A stretch of DNA of 64,000 nucleotides. It comes from Stenopsyche tienmushanensis. Lineage: Eukaryota; Arthropoda; Insecta; Trichoptera; Stenopsychidae. The notes beneath the pieces are model-generated. The model saw only the letters and a program-made list of their open reading frames with translations. It searched no databases and was not told the DNA's origin. The stretch's first letter is position 1, and each line of letters opens with the position of its first letter. The position numbers were made by a program, and so were the translations under genes. Location of the stretch: NCBI GenBank assembly GCA_008973525.1, contig WACJ01000315.1:1-64000 (forward strand), written 5' to 3'. Below, one piece after another: positions 44,760 through 56,540 of the stretch.

Positions 44760-45232
44760 ATTCCCGATTTACCGACAAATTATTTCCGTCGCTGCAGATG
44801 AATACTTATATACTATAATACTTTGATGTGATTCGTAATTACATTACGGAGGAATACAAAAAATCTGAATCCCGTATCTAGTATATTTCATATCGATATT
44901 ACCATTATAAGGGTCGAGGTGTAGTAAATACATCACCGGTAGGGAAATGTTAATATAACAATTTGAAAAACATACATGTACTGTATATATGTATACATAA
45001 ATTAGACAGTTACTGCCCCTAGGAGTCGCCTAAGCTCGCCAATTAGTAGTTACGCCACTGTTTCCAAGCGTCTCGATTTAGTAGCCTTCATCGTGTTGGT
45101 GAGGTGTACGATTTCTATTAGATAATAATTTCAATCCCGAATTTTTCGGCATTACGTTTACTTATCTCGGGATTCTTAACTACCTAAAACTGTCCGGGAT
45201 CCCGGGATTGGATTACCTAGTCGGGATATGTC
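44760..45232 (+). repeat. Repeat family S, plus-strand copy in cyclase intron 5
   Basis: Same order of markers as 19268-19745, in the opposite orientation. It ends in ccgggatcccgggattgg. Confidence 0.6.
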
Positions 45233-46150
45233 GAGCGACGACAAAAAGAGAACTCCAAGGAAGGATTGGGGATACCAAAGTATAGCCTTCTATGTCGCGA
45301 ACTGACGATGATCGCGAGGCACGTAGCCTCCATCCGAGGTGGCGATCTGTCACGGGACCAAAATGTACGTCATCCTTGTCCCAAAGCTATTTCTTCGCTC
45401 CTTTATTTTGCCCGCCTTCCGGTTCATCCCGGGTGGATCTTACTCGTCAAAAGTTCGACCAAACTGTCGACGACAGAAAATTTCATTCCAAATTTTCCTA
45501 AACTCGGCGGTATTTATTGGGTCAATTACAAATAGCAGTTGACCGGACTATGAGGGGTCATTGCTTCGAGTATGCCAAGAGGCAAGTTTATTTTTTCAGC
45601 CTATAAACACAAAAAAGGCACATGATTTATTGCCATTGAGCAATCATAATGTTGTAAAATAGCATTTCGCCGCCGCGATAAAGCCCGAATCCTTGAGACA
45701 TAAAGCCTAAATCGTGAAATTCACATGCAACATCCGGAAGTCGACATCCATAGCCATTTTGGCTTTATTTTTAGAATATCACTATCAAGGCTGTATAGTT
45801 TGGAGGCTTTACGATCGATTATTTCTAGGGGGAACGTAAAATCGTCGGATTTAACCCCGATCAGGATTATGTTCATTAACGACAAAAATGAAAGCAAAGT
45901 TATTTTTAAAGGCTTACTACGTGTTCATTCGAAATAATCGCCGAATATTCAATATTTAAGTTGACGGACACTTTGGAATTGCTCAAAAATTAACAGCGAA
46001 TCCAGAATATGAATGTTCATTTTCGATCATATGAATATGACGACATGTTCATTTTTGGATTATATGGATTTTATGCAAATATTTTTTTTATTTTTTAAGC
46101 TCTTGCAATTTATAACATATAAATAATCAATAAAAATGTGTTTTTTATAG

Positions 46151-46316
46151 GTCAATCTACACAGGAGTCGCCCTGACTATGCTTCTGATATTCATATGCT
46201 ACGCCCTGTTACTTTTACGACTGTATGAATCGGTCATCTGCGGTTTGGTTTTATCCCTGATTCATATTTGCATCGAAATCTACTTCAACCACCCCAGTGA
46301 ATACTTCTTTTTGCAA
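46151..46316 (+). CDS. Adenylyl cyclase exon F: TM4 and TM5
   Basis: This exon is 166 nt, with a T-rich acceptor ending ttttttatag and donor gtaagtca. One base completes the split Arg codon, then 55 codons follow and the exon ends in phase 0. There are two hydrophobic helices, TGVALTMLLIFICYALLLL and SVICGLVLSLIHICIEIYF, joined by a short RLYE turn. The pattern YALLLLRL followed by a helix with LSLIH lines up with the TM4-TM5 region of mammalian types (YTLLPVRM, then LLSALHLAI). This is the second independent link to the adenylyl cyclase family. It ends in NHPSEYFFLQ, where the family continues into TM6. The next exon was not found in the remaining 17.7 kb. Confidence 0.8.
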
Positions 46317-47464
46317 GTAAGTCAATTTATTGAACCGACAGCATAACAATACACAAAAAATCGATTCATTTGCTCCTGCTTTAGATGTAAATGATATTTG
46401 GAAAAAGACTCATTCAACAAGCAGCGATGAACAGGAAGCAATTAAATAAATAAACACTGTCAATAGCACACAATATTCGATCATTTAATTATTAGTCGAT
46501 AAATTTTAACTAACGATTTATACAATCGTGCGATGTATGCGGGGAAGCTCTCCGTCTCTGTCTTCCGAACTGCACTACGTTCTCTTTTTGTCTCTGTCTG
46601 TCTCCAAGCTCAATGTACAAGGGAGCTCTTTTTGAAAAGTGGAGGGGGATCTCAGGCCCTGGGATGGTACTCCTTTAGTGTTTAAATTATTCACATGTGT
46701 TAGATTTCAATGATAATAATATATTATTTAAACTCAATTGAAAACGCTTAGAAAATATATCTCAAAATGAATCTTGGACAGTCATTTTTCTCGCTCGATT
46801 TTTATCCAAATTGCAATTTATCTTCGTCGTTCTTTCAACATGATTTGGTCCAGAATTCAATTTGAATTCAAAAGACTTATATATACAGGGCTAAGTTGGA
46901 GGCTGCGAAGAACATTGGCTATTTACTCGCTTTATATGACACATAGTTGAGCGATAAATCTCAGCTGTAGAGATAAAATCGCATTATTACCGTGACGCAA
47001 ATTAGTTTGGAAAATAAATAATTTCGTAGAACAGTCAATCGTAAAAGTTTATCACACGGACATATTTCATAGGCATTATCTGCGAAAATTCCACATATTT
47101 TGGAGCGAGTGCCTCTCGTAAATTGACGCTTTGACCCTTTTTTTTATTTTCGGAAGCCCAAATAAATAATAAAACAGTGTAACGCTACTTCTACGCGTAT
47201 TGTCTTTATGTTTCGGCAATTTCTCGTATGTGAACCCAAATAGATACACGAGTCTAAATTAACTAGTCGTCTGAATCAACGAGTTTATGACAAAAAAATA
47301 TCTTTATGATTATTTTTATGAGAGACGTTTCTGCTTTATTATCATTGTGTTTCATATTACAATCAACTTAAATCGAATGACCCATCCATCATGGTAAGTT
47401 GGGAGGCAACATCGAGTAGCTGAACGACGGAAATTATAATTAAATATTTTGCTTTGGGCAATCG
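46317..47464. other. Right of exon F, no next exon found
   Basis: 46430-46510 recurs at 56740-56870 (aataaataaacac, agtcgataaat). 46540-46670 is GC-richer with repeated tctgtctc. No TM6 coding sequence seen. Confidence 0.45.
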
Positions 47465-47610
47465 CCCCTGAGGGTGATAGAACCCCTTGCATAGAATCCA
47501 TGTGAGAAGCATGCACGCATACCCTGTGTGTCCCTGTACTTAGTTGATGCTCGCAGCGGAAACTGCACACGTTTCGATTCGAATAGCATATCATTCGGAA
47601 TCATTGAGAC
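47465..47610 (-). mobile_element. Helitron family H2, marker block only
   Basis: About 140 bp matching the marker block (gcatgcttctcacatgg to gatatgctattcgaatcg on the minus strand). Confidence 0.55.
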
Positions 47611-48687
47611 GCAACTTCTTCTTCTTGAAATTTTTCCAAATTGTAATTGGACTCTTTTTTCTGTCAAAAATAATTATATTGTTGTTTGGGCATTTGACAT
47701 ATGTCATCACATGATATTCTCTCAGGTCTCAAGTTAAATCCAGATTTTGAGCAAATGGAATACATTAATCACAGTGGTTAATGAAATTCATACGGCGAAT
47801 GGATTCCATTTAAACCAGCTTTGCCTTTGTATTAGCGGCAGCACAGAATGCAATTTCACTTTGTAGTGAACAGGCGACCACATCAAGCATTTTCAAAATG
47901 CCGACAAATACAAATATGGTGCTATTGTTAATTTCACCTGACGAAATATAGGTCGGAAATTAGTCCAAGCGTTTGTTAACCAATTTCAACACACTTTTAG
48001 CGTTTGCGCCTGAAATAAACATCGGTAGCATTTTAGGGCGAATTTAGTCCGATGTAGATTTGCTACACATTCACAAATTATTTTGCACCCTTATAATTCA
48101 CTCGGCTAATTCGCACTTGAACGCGAATACAGCCCTCATGCCGCCCTTAAATTTGACTATGAATTTCGCAGTTTTACGACCATAATTGTACACAGAATAT
48201 GCCCATTTCTCATTCTTGAGACTTATATTTTTCTCGAATAAACAATAAGCGTAATTTAGGGCCACAATAAAGAAAATTAAAAGGCTTTTTTAGCATATAT
48301 CAATAACAGCTATTCCCAGCAAAGTCTCGTACCTATTTTATGAAGAAGTTATATTCGTATGCTCGTCGCTTAGATTTTTTTTTACGAATTAAGATTTGGC
48401 GTGACTCTATTGGATACATAGGGAATATTGAGAAAAAACGAACAATTCCCAACACGTAGGCGAATCATGTTTGCTCGAATCGAAATGAGAAAATCCCATT
48501 TGGGTGTGTACAAAATTTATAAAAATGACGACCCTGCTATATTAAATATCCTCTGATTTTATTTTTTCATTTTCACCATTGACAATAAATCAACTTCGAT
48601 AAATTTAAATACATTTAAACACACGAAACATTAATTAAATACTAAAATAACAATAAAATATATCAGTCATTTAATGCTACTTTAAAC

Positions 48688-48765
48688 ATGGACGAAATGT
48701 GTCAATTTAATAGTGACATCTTCTGTGATGCTGCGGACACGTTGTGTCTAAAACAGCATCGTTTA
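48688..48765 (+). repeat. Repeat family R-A, partial copy
   Basis: Matches the hairpin section (tgtcaatttaatagtgacat), closest to the copy at 56211. The hairpin arms no longer pair well. Confidence 0.45.
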
Positions 48766-48797
48766 AAAACGTCTAAAACGAAATTTTACAACTCCTT

Positions 48798-48866
48798 AAG
48801 TGGATATGACGTATATATCCGTCAAGACCAAAGTCCATTCAAAGTGGATATGACGGATATATCCGT
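48798..48866 (+). repeat. Direct repeat of a palindromic 24-mer
   Basis: aagtggatatgacgtatata+tccgt at 48798 is repeated at 48842 with one change. The second copy contains the perfect palindrome ACGGATATATCCGT (48853-48866). Confidence 0.5.
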
Positions 48867-49024
48867 ATTGTGAAAGTTAAGCAAACCTCAATAGAAAATA
48901 ACGGATATGTCCGATTGCAGTGTTGTGTACGTTAAATGTAAGATTGATTCATCTCGGGAACTGACTTGTTCGAACTTGATTTTTTTTCTCAGGGTGGGGA
49001 AATGATAAATGAGTAAACTAAAAT

Positions 49025-49415
49025 AAATTCCGGTTACCCGCTTGTTGGGTTGGCCGCGCTACTACAGGGGTCCGTTCTTCTATCGGATCATATACAGCCG
49101 GACGAATGGATGGGGGTAGACGGGCGACGAACGAAAAGAATCTCTTCTCTAAGTAAATTTTTATTCAGCACAAGAGAGAGAGAGGGACTTGACTGCGGAA
49201 AGGACGTCCTCCCGCAGCCAAGGCCAACCACCGACTCTTCTCGACGCACACCTCCTACGCGTCACCACTCAACCGGCAACGGTTGGTCGGTAAATGCAGG
49301 TGCAATGTCCCCGCAGCTGTTAAAATAGCACATTGCACCTAAAGAGAGACGGAAGATGTCGCTATTAATCTGGAGAAATATGTCTGCTCAGATAATCACC
49401 CACGATACACAAACA
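49025..49415 (-). repeat. Repeat family R-A, longest copy (possible solo LTR)
   Basis: The minus-strand order is: hairpin (arms 49332-49340 and 49298-49306), gtggtgacgcg, ccttggctgcggga, a ctctctctc tract, then gaataaaaattt (a poly(A)-signal-like AATAAA) and a GC-rich end. That order (hairpin, AATAAA, short tail) is what an LTR with R and U5 would show. No primer-binding site follows, so a solo LTR is the best guess. Confidence 0.45.
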
Positions 49416-50589
49416 TTCATACAAACAAACATTATTTTTACTCAAACGTATTTATTTAACATGTTGTTAGAGTAAAATGAAGCAATTTTTCGCGAATTGA
49501 TGTAAGCATTTTAAAATGCGAATCGACGCATAGCAATTTTTCTCCAAGAAAAACAGCATTTTATTTTATAACAGTCTTACATATTCCAGAAAAGTTGGAC
49601 TTTAACACTAATAATGCTTCTAAAACAATTAATTTTAATTTTACAATTATTTCCAATAACGTCGTAACGTTTTTTCAAATTGAAAATTCGCCAAAATAAT
49701 AAAACTTTATAACGTGGCTCGTTACAAATCCACAAATCTGCACAAAAATTAACGCGAAACGCTAATGAATTAGAGATTTTTAGGAATTTTAATCACGTTA
49801 TACCATCAAAAGTTGTATTAACGACCCATAACGCGGTTTATGTAACAACCAAAGCGTACATACACGATAAGAAATCATTAGCATTTACACGCTTACGTAT
49901 GTGCATCGAAGAACAATTTGCTTTGCAATGGGAAATTTATGAATAATTCATCACCTTTTAACGATTAATCTCGATCAAAGTAGATCAAACCGAATGTGAA
50001 GATCGATATTGAATTAATTCATTTTCGATAGTGACGCCATGCATTTAAAGTCCACGATTCTGATGGCTAATTTTACGCGATTTTACAAATGCAAACAATA
50101 CATTTAACAGTGCAACCAATCAGAGTGTACAACGATTTCTATTCCATTACCTTCTACATAATGTATTATACAACTAGAATACGGTTATTGCAATAGGAAA
50201 AACTGTAACCAGATAGATGCAACAGGTGTACAAAGGGCCTGGAATGGAGCTGAATAAAAATATCAAATTATACCAATAAAAGTTTATGTACGTCTGCTGT
50301 CGTTTGTGTAGCTGTGGAAAACACTCGAGAAAAAAAATTAAAATAAATTTTCAAATAATTCGTCGAAAAAATGTTAATCAGAATTGCATTAGACCATTCC
50401 GGAATCAGTCCCAAGATTCCGGGACCGGGATTTTCAATAGTTTAAGAAATTTCCTTGATAAATTTGATCAAAATAAGTAATAAGTCTATTTGATTAATAT
50501 AAATAATAATATGAAGGCAAAATAATTTTATTTATTTAAATACAATTCAAAAAAAGATAAATGAAACACTAAAAAATTTAAATATAATT
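49416..50589. other. Unassigned AT-rich DNA
   Basis: Only gattccgggaccgggatttt at about 50416 hints at a decayed S-repeat end. Confidence 0.4.
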
Positions 50590-50850
50590 TTGAAATTCCC
50601 AATTTCCCAACAAATTATTTATTTTCGTCGCTGCAGATTAATACTTATATACTATTACACTTTGATGTGATTCGTAATAATATTACGGAGGAATACAAAA
50701 ATTTTGAACCCCGTATCTATTATATTTCATATCGTTTTCCCATTATTAGATTCGAGGTATAGTAAATACACCACCGGTACGGAAAGGTCAATATAACAAT
50801 TGGGATCCCGGGATTGGATTTCCTAGTCGTGAGGATGTTTCACAACAATA
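50590..50850 (+). repeat. Repeat family S, copy with internal deletion
   Basis: Left part as in the other copies, up to ggaaaggtcaatataacaa; the middle is lost and gggatcccgggattggattt follows directly. Confidence 0.55.
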
Positions 50851-50986
50851 AAGCCGAATTCTTGAGTCGATTCATAGCCTAGGATAAAACATCGATCAAA
50901 CTGTTCGGCATTCCGGGATTGGAATTCCTAATCGCGACGACGATATATCGTATTAGGATCCTTTTTGTATTTTGCAAACATCCTTC

Positions 50987-51172
50987 TTACTTTGTTTTTA
51001 ATGCTTGCACAAACTTGTAGTCCCAGAAGCATAGAGCCATGGAAACATCTTCACGCCGCTTTTTTTGTTCCATTATGAGCGAACGCGGCACCCATCTCGC
51101 GCGTAGCTTTGTCATGTTCAAATTTTCACACTTACACACATACATTCTATGGATTTTCTTCGCCATTTCCAC
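50987..51172 (-). pseudogene. Mariner (M5 group) fragment
   Basis: The minus strand reads KKIHRMYVCKCEN, then KLRARWVPRSLIMEQKK, matching the ARWVPRLLT hinge region. It is short and has lost both termini. Confidence 0.6.
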
Positions 51173-52218
51173 TACAATATTTTAGAGTAGAGTAGAAGCT
51201 TGCTCGGTTTTGATATTAGTCGAACTGAGACCTTTCAAATAAAAGTATTGTACCATATTACGATGACCATTTTTTTTCCATGTTTTCTATTATGGTATTT
51301 ATTTTTAAACAAAAATCGCCTTCTATAAGTCTGTTCGGATACTCTGGGTCTAATTTCTTATTGTAAAAAAATATATAAAGGCGCCCTTGTCATTTTTTAT
51401 TACCCTTCATAGATAGTCATCCCAGTGAGTAGTTCAGGTTCTGTCGCCGGGGCTGCGATATTGTGGTCTGTTATTGGAAATATATTCTAATGAAAGGGAG
51501 TACGGTGAAATGAGGGGTGGCATCATCCTCTCGAGCCACCTGCTCTTACCCTGCTTGCTCAGGTTTCAAATGAATGATAACCATTAATATTACACGCTTG
51601 TCACCTGACGAAGATGAAATGTGACGTGGCAATCCGCATTACTAAATAATGGTCTGAAAACTGCCTGTCGTTGAATAAACGTCTGAATTTAATGTTGTAT
51701 GCGAAACGACATCAACGGCGCCCCGCCATTTATTTTCACGTTATTTGCTTTTGTATTGAGCCCTTCTCACCGATCTGTATTATGAGGCGTTTAGGCTCAA
51801 AATTAATAAACGCGTTGTTCAATCGGATGGAAGAGTGACATCTTGACTTTTTATGTCTTCCGAGCCGATAGGATGTGGCAATCCTTTAACCTCGACACCT
51901 CAATTAAATTCCTCCTTCGGGAGACTGAGAAACAGTGTAGGATCCCGCTGGGTGATTGAGTTGTAAAGGTATCATCTATACATTTCAATTAAATTTCAGA
52001 CTCCAAGGTTCGAATATAAATTTGTCAATACACAAAAAAAAAGTTTGCGGGGATATTATGGTTAATTTGCACTATTTTTCATAATTATTACTCCGTACAG
52101 AGAATTCGATATAAGCTCTCAACAAATGCTTCCTCTACATGTTCAACAATTCCAAACATGCACTTTCATTCAAGCAGACTTGTTCATTAAGAAGAAACAA
52201 ATGCAGGTACATTAGATC
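51173..52218. other. Unassigned DNA, GC-richer patch
   Basis: 51430-51720 is GC-richer but its frames are short and lack partner splice sites. Confidence 0.4.
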
Positions 52219-52261
52219 CATCTCTATTTTATCTCATGGAGATGAAGATAAAATAGAGATG
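52219..52261. repeat. Perfect 16-bp hairpin
   Basis: CATCTCTATTTTATCT (52219-52234) and its exact complement (52246-52261) are separated by 11 nt. No neighbouring pairing extends it, so it is short for a microRNA precursor. Confidence 0.8.
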
Positions 52262-52462
52262 CATCAAAGCTTTAATTTCAAAGTTCAATTCCATGTTTAT
52301 TCGTTAATATCAATAATGAACCATCTAAGCATTCAAGCGGATAAACAAGAGACTTTGAGATATGATGCCCAAGGGCACAAATGCATCCTTTAATAATAAA
52401 ATGTTGAAAGTTTCTATTTAAAAATTTCAAATTTATAAACATTTTTCAATACAAAAATCAAT

Positions 52463-52760
52463 GTCTACTGTCCGCGCGCTGTCCGCTGTCCGCGCCTTAT
52501 CTCGGTGCCCGGTTCGGTTTTGCTAAGGTAAAAGAAGCCTTTAGTCAACTATGTCGAGAGGCGGTAATGGCATGGCTGGTTTTGCTAAGTTAAAAGAAGC
52601 ATTTAGTCAAGTTTGTTCTGGTGAAGTGAAGCGCGGCCGCCAGTCGGTGATGGGAGAAAGACAGTCGCTTTTCGAGGTGAGGGAGAGCGCACGCATGCGT
52701 ATGGATCCTAACCTCTCAGTCCCACAGTAATACATCCCGTAGCTCTACTACTGCCTTTCG
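52463..52760 (+). repeat. Repeat family T, plus-strand copy with protein-like frame
   Basis: GC-rich. One frame from the ATG near 52541 reads MSRGGNGMAGFAKLKEAF, then SQVCSGEVKRGRQSVMGERQ, then SLFEVRESARMRMDPNLS, and stops. The same frame is open in the copy at 60118-60345. A 40-bp stretch (gttttgctaag, then taaaagaagc) is duplicated inside. I do not recognise the protein. It could be a piece of a transposon ORF or of a host exon spread by a transposon. Confidence 0.45.
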
Positions 52761-52852
52761 TTCTAAGCGCGTTTACAGCAATTGAGGTACTCTGATTAAA
52801 AAGTTTGGTTTGATAACATAAAAGAACTATGTTTTGTAAAAGATCCTGCATT

Positions 52853-52897
52853 TTAATTCTCACCTACGAATTACGAACGTTCATGTGGTACACCCCA
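52853..52897 (-). mobile_element. Mariner family M1 terminal repeat, right-facing end
   Basis: Read on the minus strand it is GGGGTGTACCACATGAACGT, the M1 terminal repeat. The body would lie to the left, where a GC-rich repeat (52463-52760) sits instead of transposase sequence. Confidence 0.45.
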
Positions 52898-53454
52898 ACA
52901 TCTAAAACTGCTAATAATCAATATATCGCCAACCTATGTAAAAATTGATCATATATTATTTTTCAAAAGTTAGTTAAATTATATGAAGATTTTTTGGAGC
53001 AAAGTTCTTCGAGCTACGATTTTAATAAAGCCTCTATAAAGCAACGAAAAATGATTATTTTTGCTCAGAGTAAAAATCTGTCCTACAATATCCGATTTCA
53101 TGCCGATTTAATATTTTTCAATCAGTGTTGAGTTCCTCAGGAACCCTCAAAAAATCGTATCCAAAAATTTGTTTACCACACGGATAACTCTTTTCGAAGC
53201 CTTAAAAATAACTTGAATATCAATCCGCCTTCCAAGAAGTCTTCTAATAATGTTAAATATTATTTATCAATGCGTATGGATCAAAACAATTTTTGAGTGA
53301 TATTCATGCGGTACATAAAACCTGTAGAAGCAACCCTGTATTAATCGATTCAGTAGAGAGGTTTCAATGTCCTTGTTATCCTCATAAATATTTAACAAAT
53401 AAGATCTTGTAAGTCTAATTAAGCTAAATAGAGTTACATACTTGTTATAAGCTT

Positions 53455-53610
53455 TTTTTAATATTGGATCGCGGATCTCGCACGGACAGGAGGTGGCGGG
53501 AGAATTTATTGTGACTAAACAAAATGGCCGACAAACACGCCAGACCAAACAAATTGACCGTTAGGCTCCCCCCCCCCCTACACACCAGGTGTGCTTCGAA
53601 ACAAACAAAA
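53455..53610 (+). repeat. Repeat family R-B
   Basis: Contains aggaggtggcgggagaattt and aacaaaatggccgacaaaca, then a run of C at 53569-53578. Confidence 0.5.
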
Positions 53611-54467
53611 AAACGTGATAACCGCTTCAATCAATTTTCTAAGCGTTCCCACGGTTATCCAAATAACTCTGAGCCTATAAATAAATTAATTTAAACAAAA
53701 CAATTTTTTCCTGCAAGTTTATTCGTCGCCGTTTATAAAATAACAATGAATACACAGAATTTTTCCTGATCTTAAAAGCCTCTACAAAGCCCTTCCTCGT
53801 CTCGGTATTATGATAAAAACTTTGAATTTCGTATTGTGGTCTTTCATAAAGTGCATTCATCATAAAAGCGCATTCAGACTATCTTAACCCAATTGGACGT
53901 CCTTCTCTAAGAATCTCTCTCTGAGAGATTTTTTTCAAATCCTTAGATTTCGTTATGTATTTTTAAATAATTTCTGAATTTTGACCGAGGTTTGGTATAG
54001 TGAGTTTAATCCTGGATACTTATTGCTAAATGTATGCTACTCTTTGCAGAATGAATTTTTTTGTAGATTTATTTAACCACAACTCGTCGAATCATCGAAA
54101 ATATCAACATGGAATTACTATGCTAAATTATTCGTATGAGAGATTCCCTAAGTGATATTTAATGAATTAATCATAATTGTAGAATTGATCATGTTTGTTA
54201 AGGCTCATAGTGCTTAGTTAAACAAATAAATAGTCAATATCACCTATTGAGCCAATTATAATTAATGTTGATTCAAGGAAAAGCATTTTAGATACAATAT
54301 AAATACAATCTTATAAAAATGTGACCCAAATTACATGAAAAATTAGTAAGGAAAATTGACTTGTACGTCACGAAGCAGCATCTACGTCTAAGTATTGAAC
54401 AAACACAGCTTAAACTTTAAGTTAAAAATTTACTTTGAAAAACTGGAAAAAATATGTAAAATTAACT

Positions 54468-54532
54468 ATTATTCGTCTTGGCTGTGGGAAGGACATCTTC
54501 CCGCAGCCAAGGCTAATCGGCGGCTTTTCTCT
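54468..54532 (-). repeat. Repeat family R-A, short piece
   Basis: The minus strand has gccttggctgcgggaaga and tccttcccacagccaag, the palindromic section of the family. Confidence 0.45.
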
Positions 54533-56202
54533 TTTGGACAAAAAAAAATGTGTAGAAAGCAATGAATTGAATCTGCACAGATCAACAGCGTGGGGATGCC
54601 ATTTTGCCCATACAACAATAATTTCAAAGAGATCATACCAACTGAGATGTACTTATATCTGATTTCAAATTTGAGCTAAATTTGAATTGTTTGATGCCCT
54701 GTTTAGTTGGGATTCTTTGGCATGCGAGTAAAAAGCGCCAGGGACGCAGTTTAATGTAAGGGCACATTTTCTAGATTATTCGAAAGCCATTATACGACGA
54801 GGCAAAAGGGTCGGTTTTGGAATTTACATAGTTTTTTGTACTTCCTTCCTATCTGAGAGACTGTTTATCTTAAATGTTCGAAGCAAAGCGTAACTTTGCC
54901 TTTATAATTTGGAAATCCCCCGCGATAAGCCCGAAGAGTTGTCAGCTTTCGACAGACTTTCCCTGTGGATTTTTTTTATTGAATAACATATTTATCGCCT
55001 GAAAACTCTTTCGTGTTATCTATTTTCGGTTTTTTTGCGGCTTTACACGAAATACGGCTTCAAAGAATCGACAGACTCATAGTTATCCGAGTGCGAATTT
55101 TTTTATTGATATTCAAAATTTTCCATTATTTTATTTAAGTATTTTTAGCATGACGCAAAACATCTAAGGCCTACAATTTAAGGATAAAAAGAACTTATGA
55201 ATAAAACATAATTTAAACAGGTCTTCTATATATAATACAATGGCGCAGATACTTGATAGCACACGAGCATATAGCTTCAATCGGACAAAAGGGTCCAAAT
55301 CTTTGTCCAAAATTATCATATAATGAAAGGACGCATTATTATACAATATCACAAAGAATCGTACAGATTGAAATGTGGGACTTAATCCTAGAATTATTTC
55401 CAATATCAAGAACCTTCCAATAAATCACCTTTTTAACAAACATAAAATCAATTTTTTACAATATCACATAGCTCTTTCAACAAGCCAATGCATTCAAATC
55501 AAATTTGGAATATAGTTGTATATAATTTCATAATAATGCACAGATATGTGCGCGCGGTATTTATAAGGTTAATGTTCGTATATAAGCCAAATAATTCATT
55601 TATTCCCACACGATTTTAAGCTAATATTCCAAATGCAATTAGACAAAGGTAACGTTATTTTCAGAAATAATATATCAAAAGTCTTCAATGCGTGAAGTTC
55701 AGGGTTTGTAAGCTTTCGTATTACGCACTAAATTCCCAGAATAATTCCTTTTGTTACGAAAGCTTTATAAATTGTCAATTTTACAAAAAGCTACTTTTGA
55801 GCAAAGAATAACTCGATAGAAGCTCCTTATTAAACAAGTTTTACTTTAGCATTAAAAAATCACCCGAAACCGAAAGACAACAATAACTAGTCCATAGCCC
55901 ACTTTTATCACAAATTTGCTCATTTTTATTGTCTCAATGCCATATAAAATGTTCGCATTAACAAACAAACTTAAAAAAAAGGTCTTAATAACGAAGAAAA
56001 AAATATAATAGGTTAATGGGTCAAGTCTGAGCCGAATGTCTGGAAACCTCGACGATGCGATTCTTCCCCTTGTTAAATTATAAAATGTATTTTTTTAGTC
56101 TTAGTACTAATTTTCACCAATAATAAGACCTTAAATTATGTAGTTTTAATGCCTAAACTTATCAAAAGAATCTAAATTTGCATTTTTTTGGACATTTTCC
56201 GT
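54533..56202. other. Unassigned AT-rich DNA
   Basis: Nothing supported except the TTAA element end listed at 55538. Confidence 0.5.
55538..55572 (-). mobile_element. TTAA element end, family PB-1
   Basis: The minus strand reads TTAACCTTATAAATACCG, followed by a near-palindrome GCACATATCTGTGC. Confidence 0.4.
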
Positions 56203-56540
56203 CTCTCTTCAGACGCAATATGTCAATTTAACAGTGACGTCTTCTATGGCGCTGCACACACATTGCGTCTAAAATAATGACATATATCGCTTCTTCTACG
56301 TGCCATATAACAACTGTTATCGATCCGGTGGTGACGCGCAGGAGATGGGAGTCGTCAGTTAATTTTACACTTCTGACACCAGTGTAATGTGAGGCAGTGT
56401 GCTCTACCGGGTTCCCACGTGTTCGCCGATATGATCACACTCGCACTTGAGTTCGCATTCTAGTCTTAACTGATTTGATTACGAAGAGAGAGATAGAGAG
56501 ATCTGGCCACAGGAAGAACGTCTTCAATTTCCAGTAAATT
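56203..56540 (+). repeat. Repeat family R-A, diverged copy with compensated hairpin
   Basis: Same order as copy 1. The hairpin arms are AGACGCAAT (56211-56219) and ATTGCGTCT (56262-56270), differing from copy 1 at two positions in each arm yet still fully paired. An extra section (56395-56540) resembles 16320-16500. Confidence 0.5.

Larger units (their letters stand above)
9389..46316 (+). other. Visible span of an adenylyl cyclase gene (exons A-F, 5' part only)
   Basis: Six exons share one strand and fit in phase: A ends phase 0, B starts phase 0 and leaves 1 nt, C supplies 2 nt, C/D join at phase 0, D leaves 1 nt, E supplies 2 and leaves 2, F supplies 1. The join is open for 360 codons. 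Every intron is GT..AG with a pyrimidine-rich acceptor, and most donors are GTAAGT-like. The intron lengths are 6.4, 1.2, 24.9, 1.9 and 1.5 kb. Family knowledge says that TM6 and the C1 and C2 catalytic domains should follow. I found nothing like them up to 64000, so the gene runs out of the window on the right. The subtype (AC1/2/5/8-like) is not resolved. That exons A-C belong to the same transcript is inferred from phase and position. Confidence 0.75.

Noticed and set aside
45266..45542. Three overlapping + frames in a GC-richer patch of intron 5
   Set aside because: No frame is favoured, none joins exons E or F in phase, and no motif is recognised.
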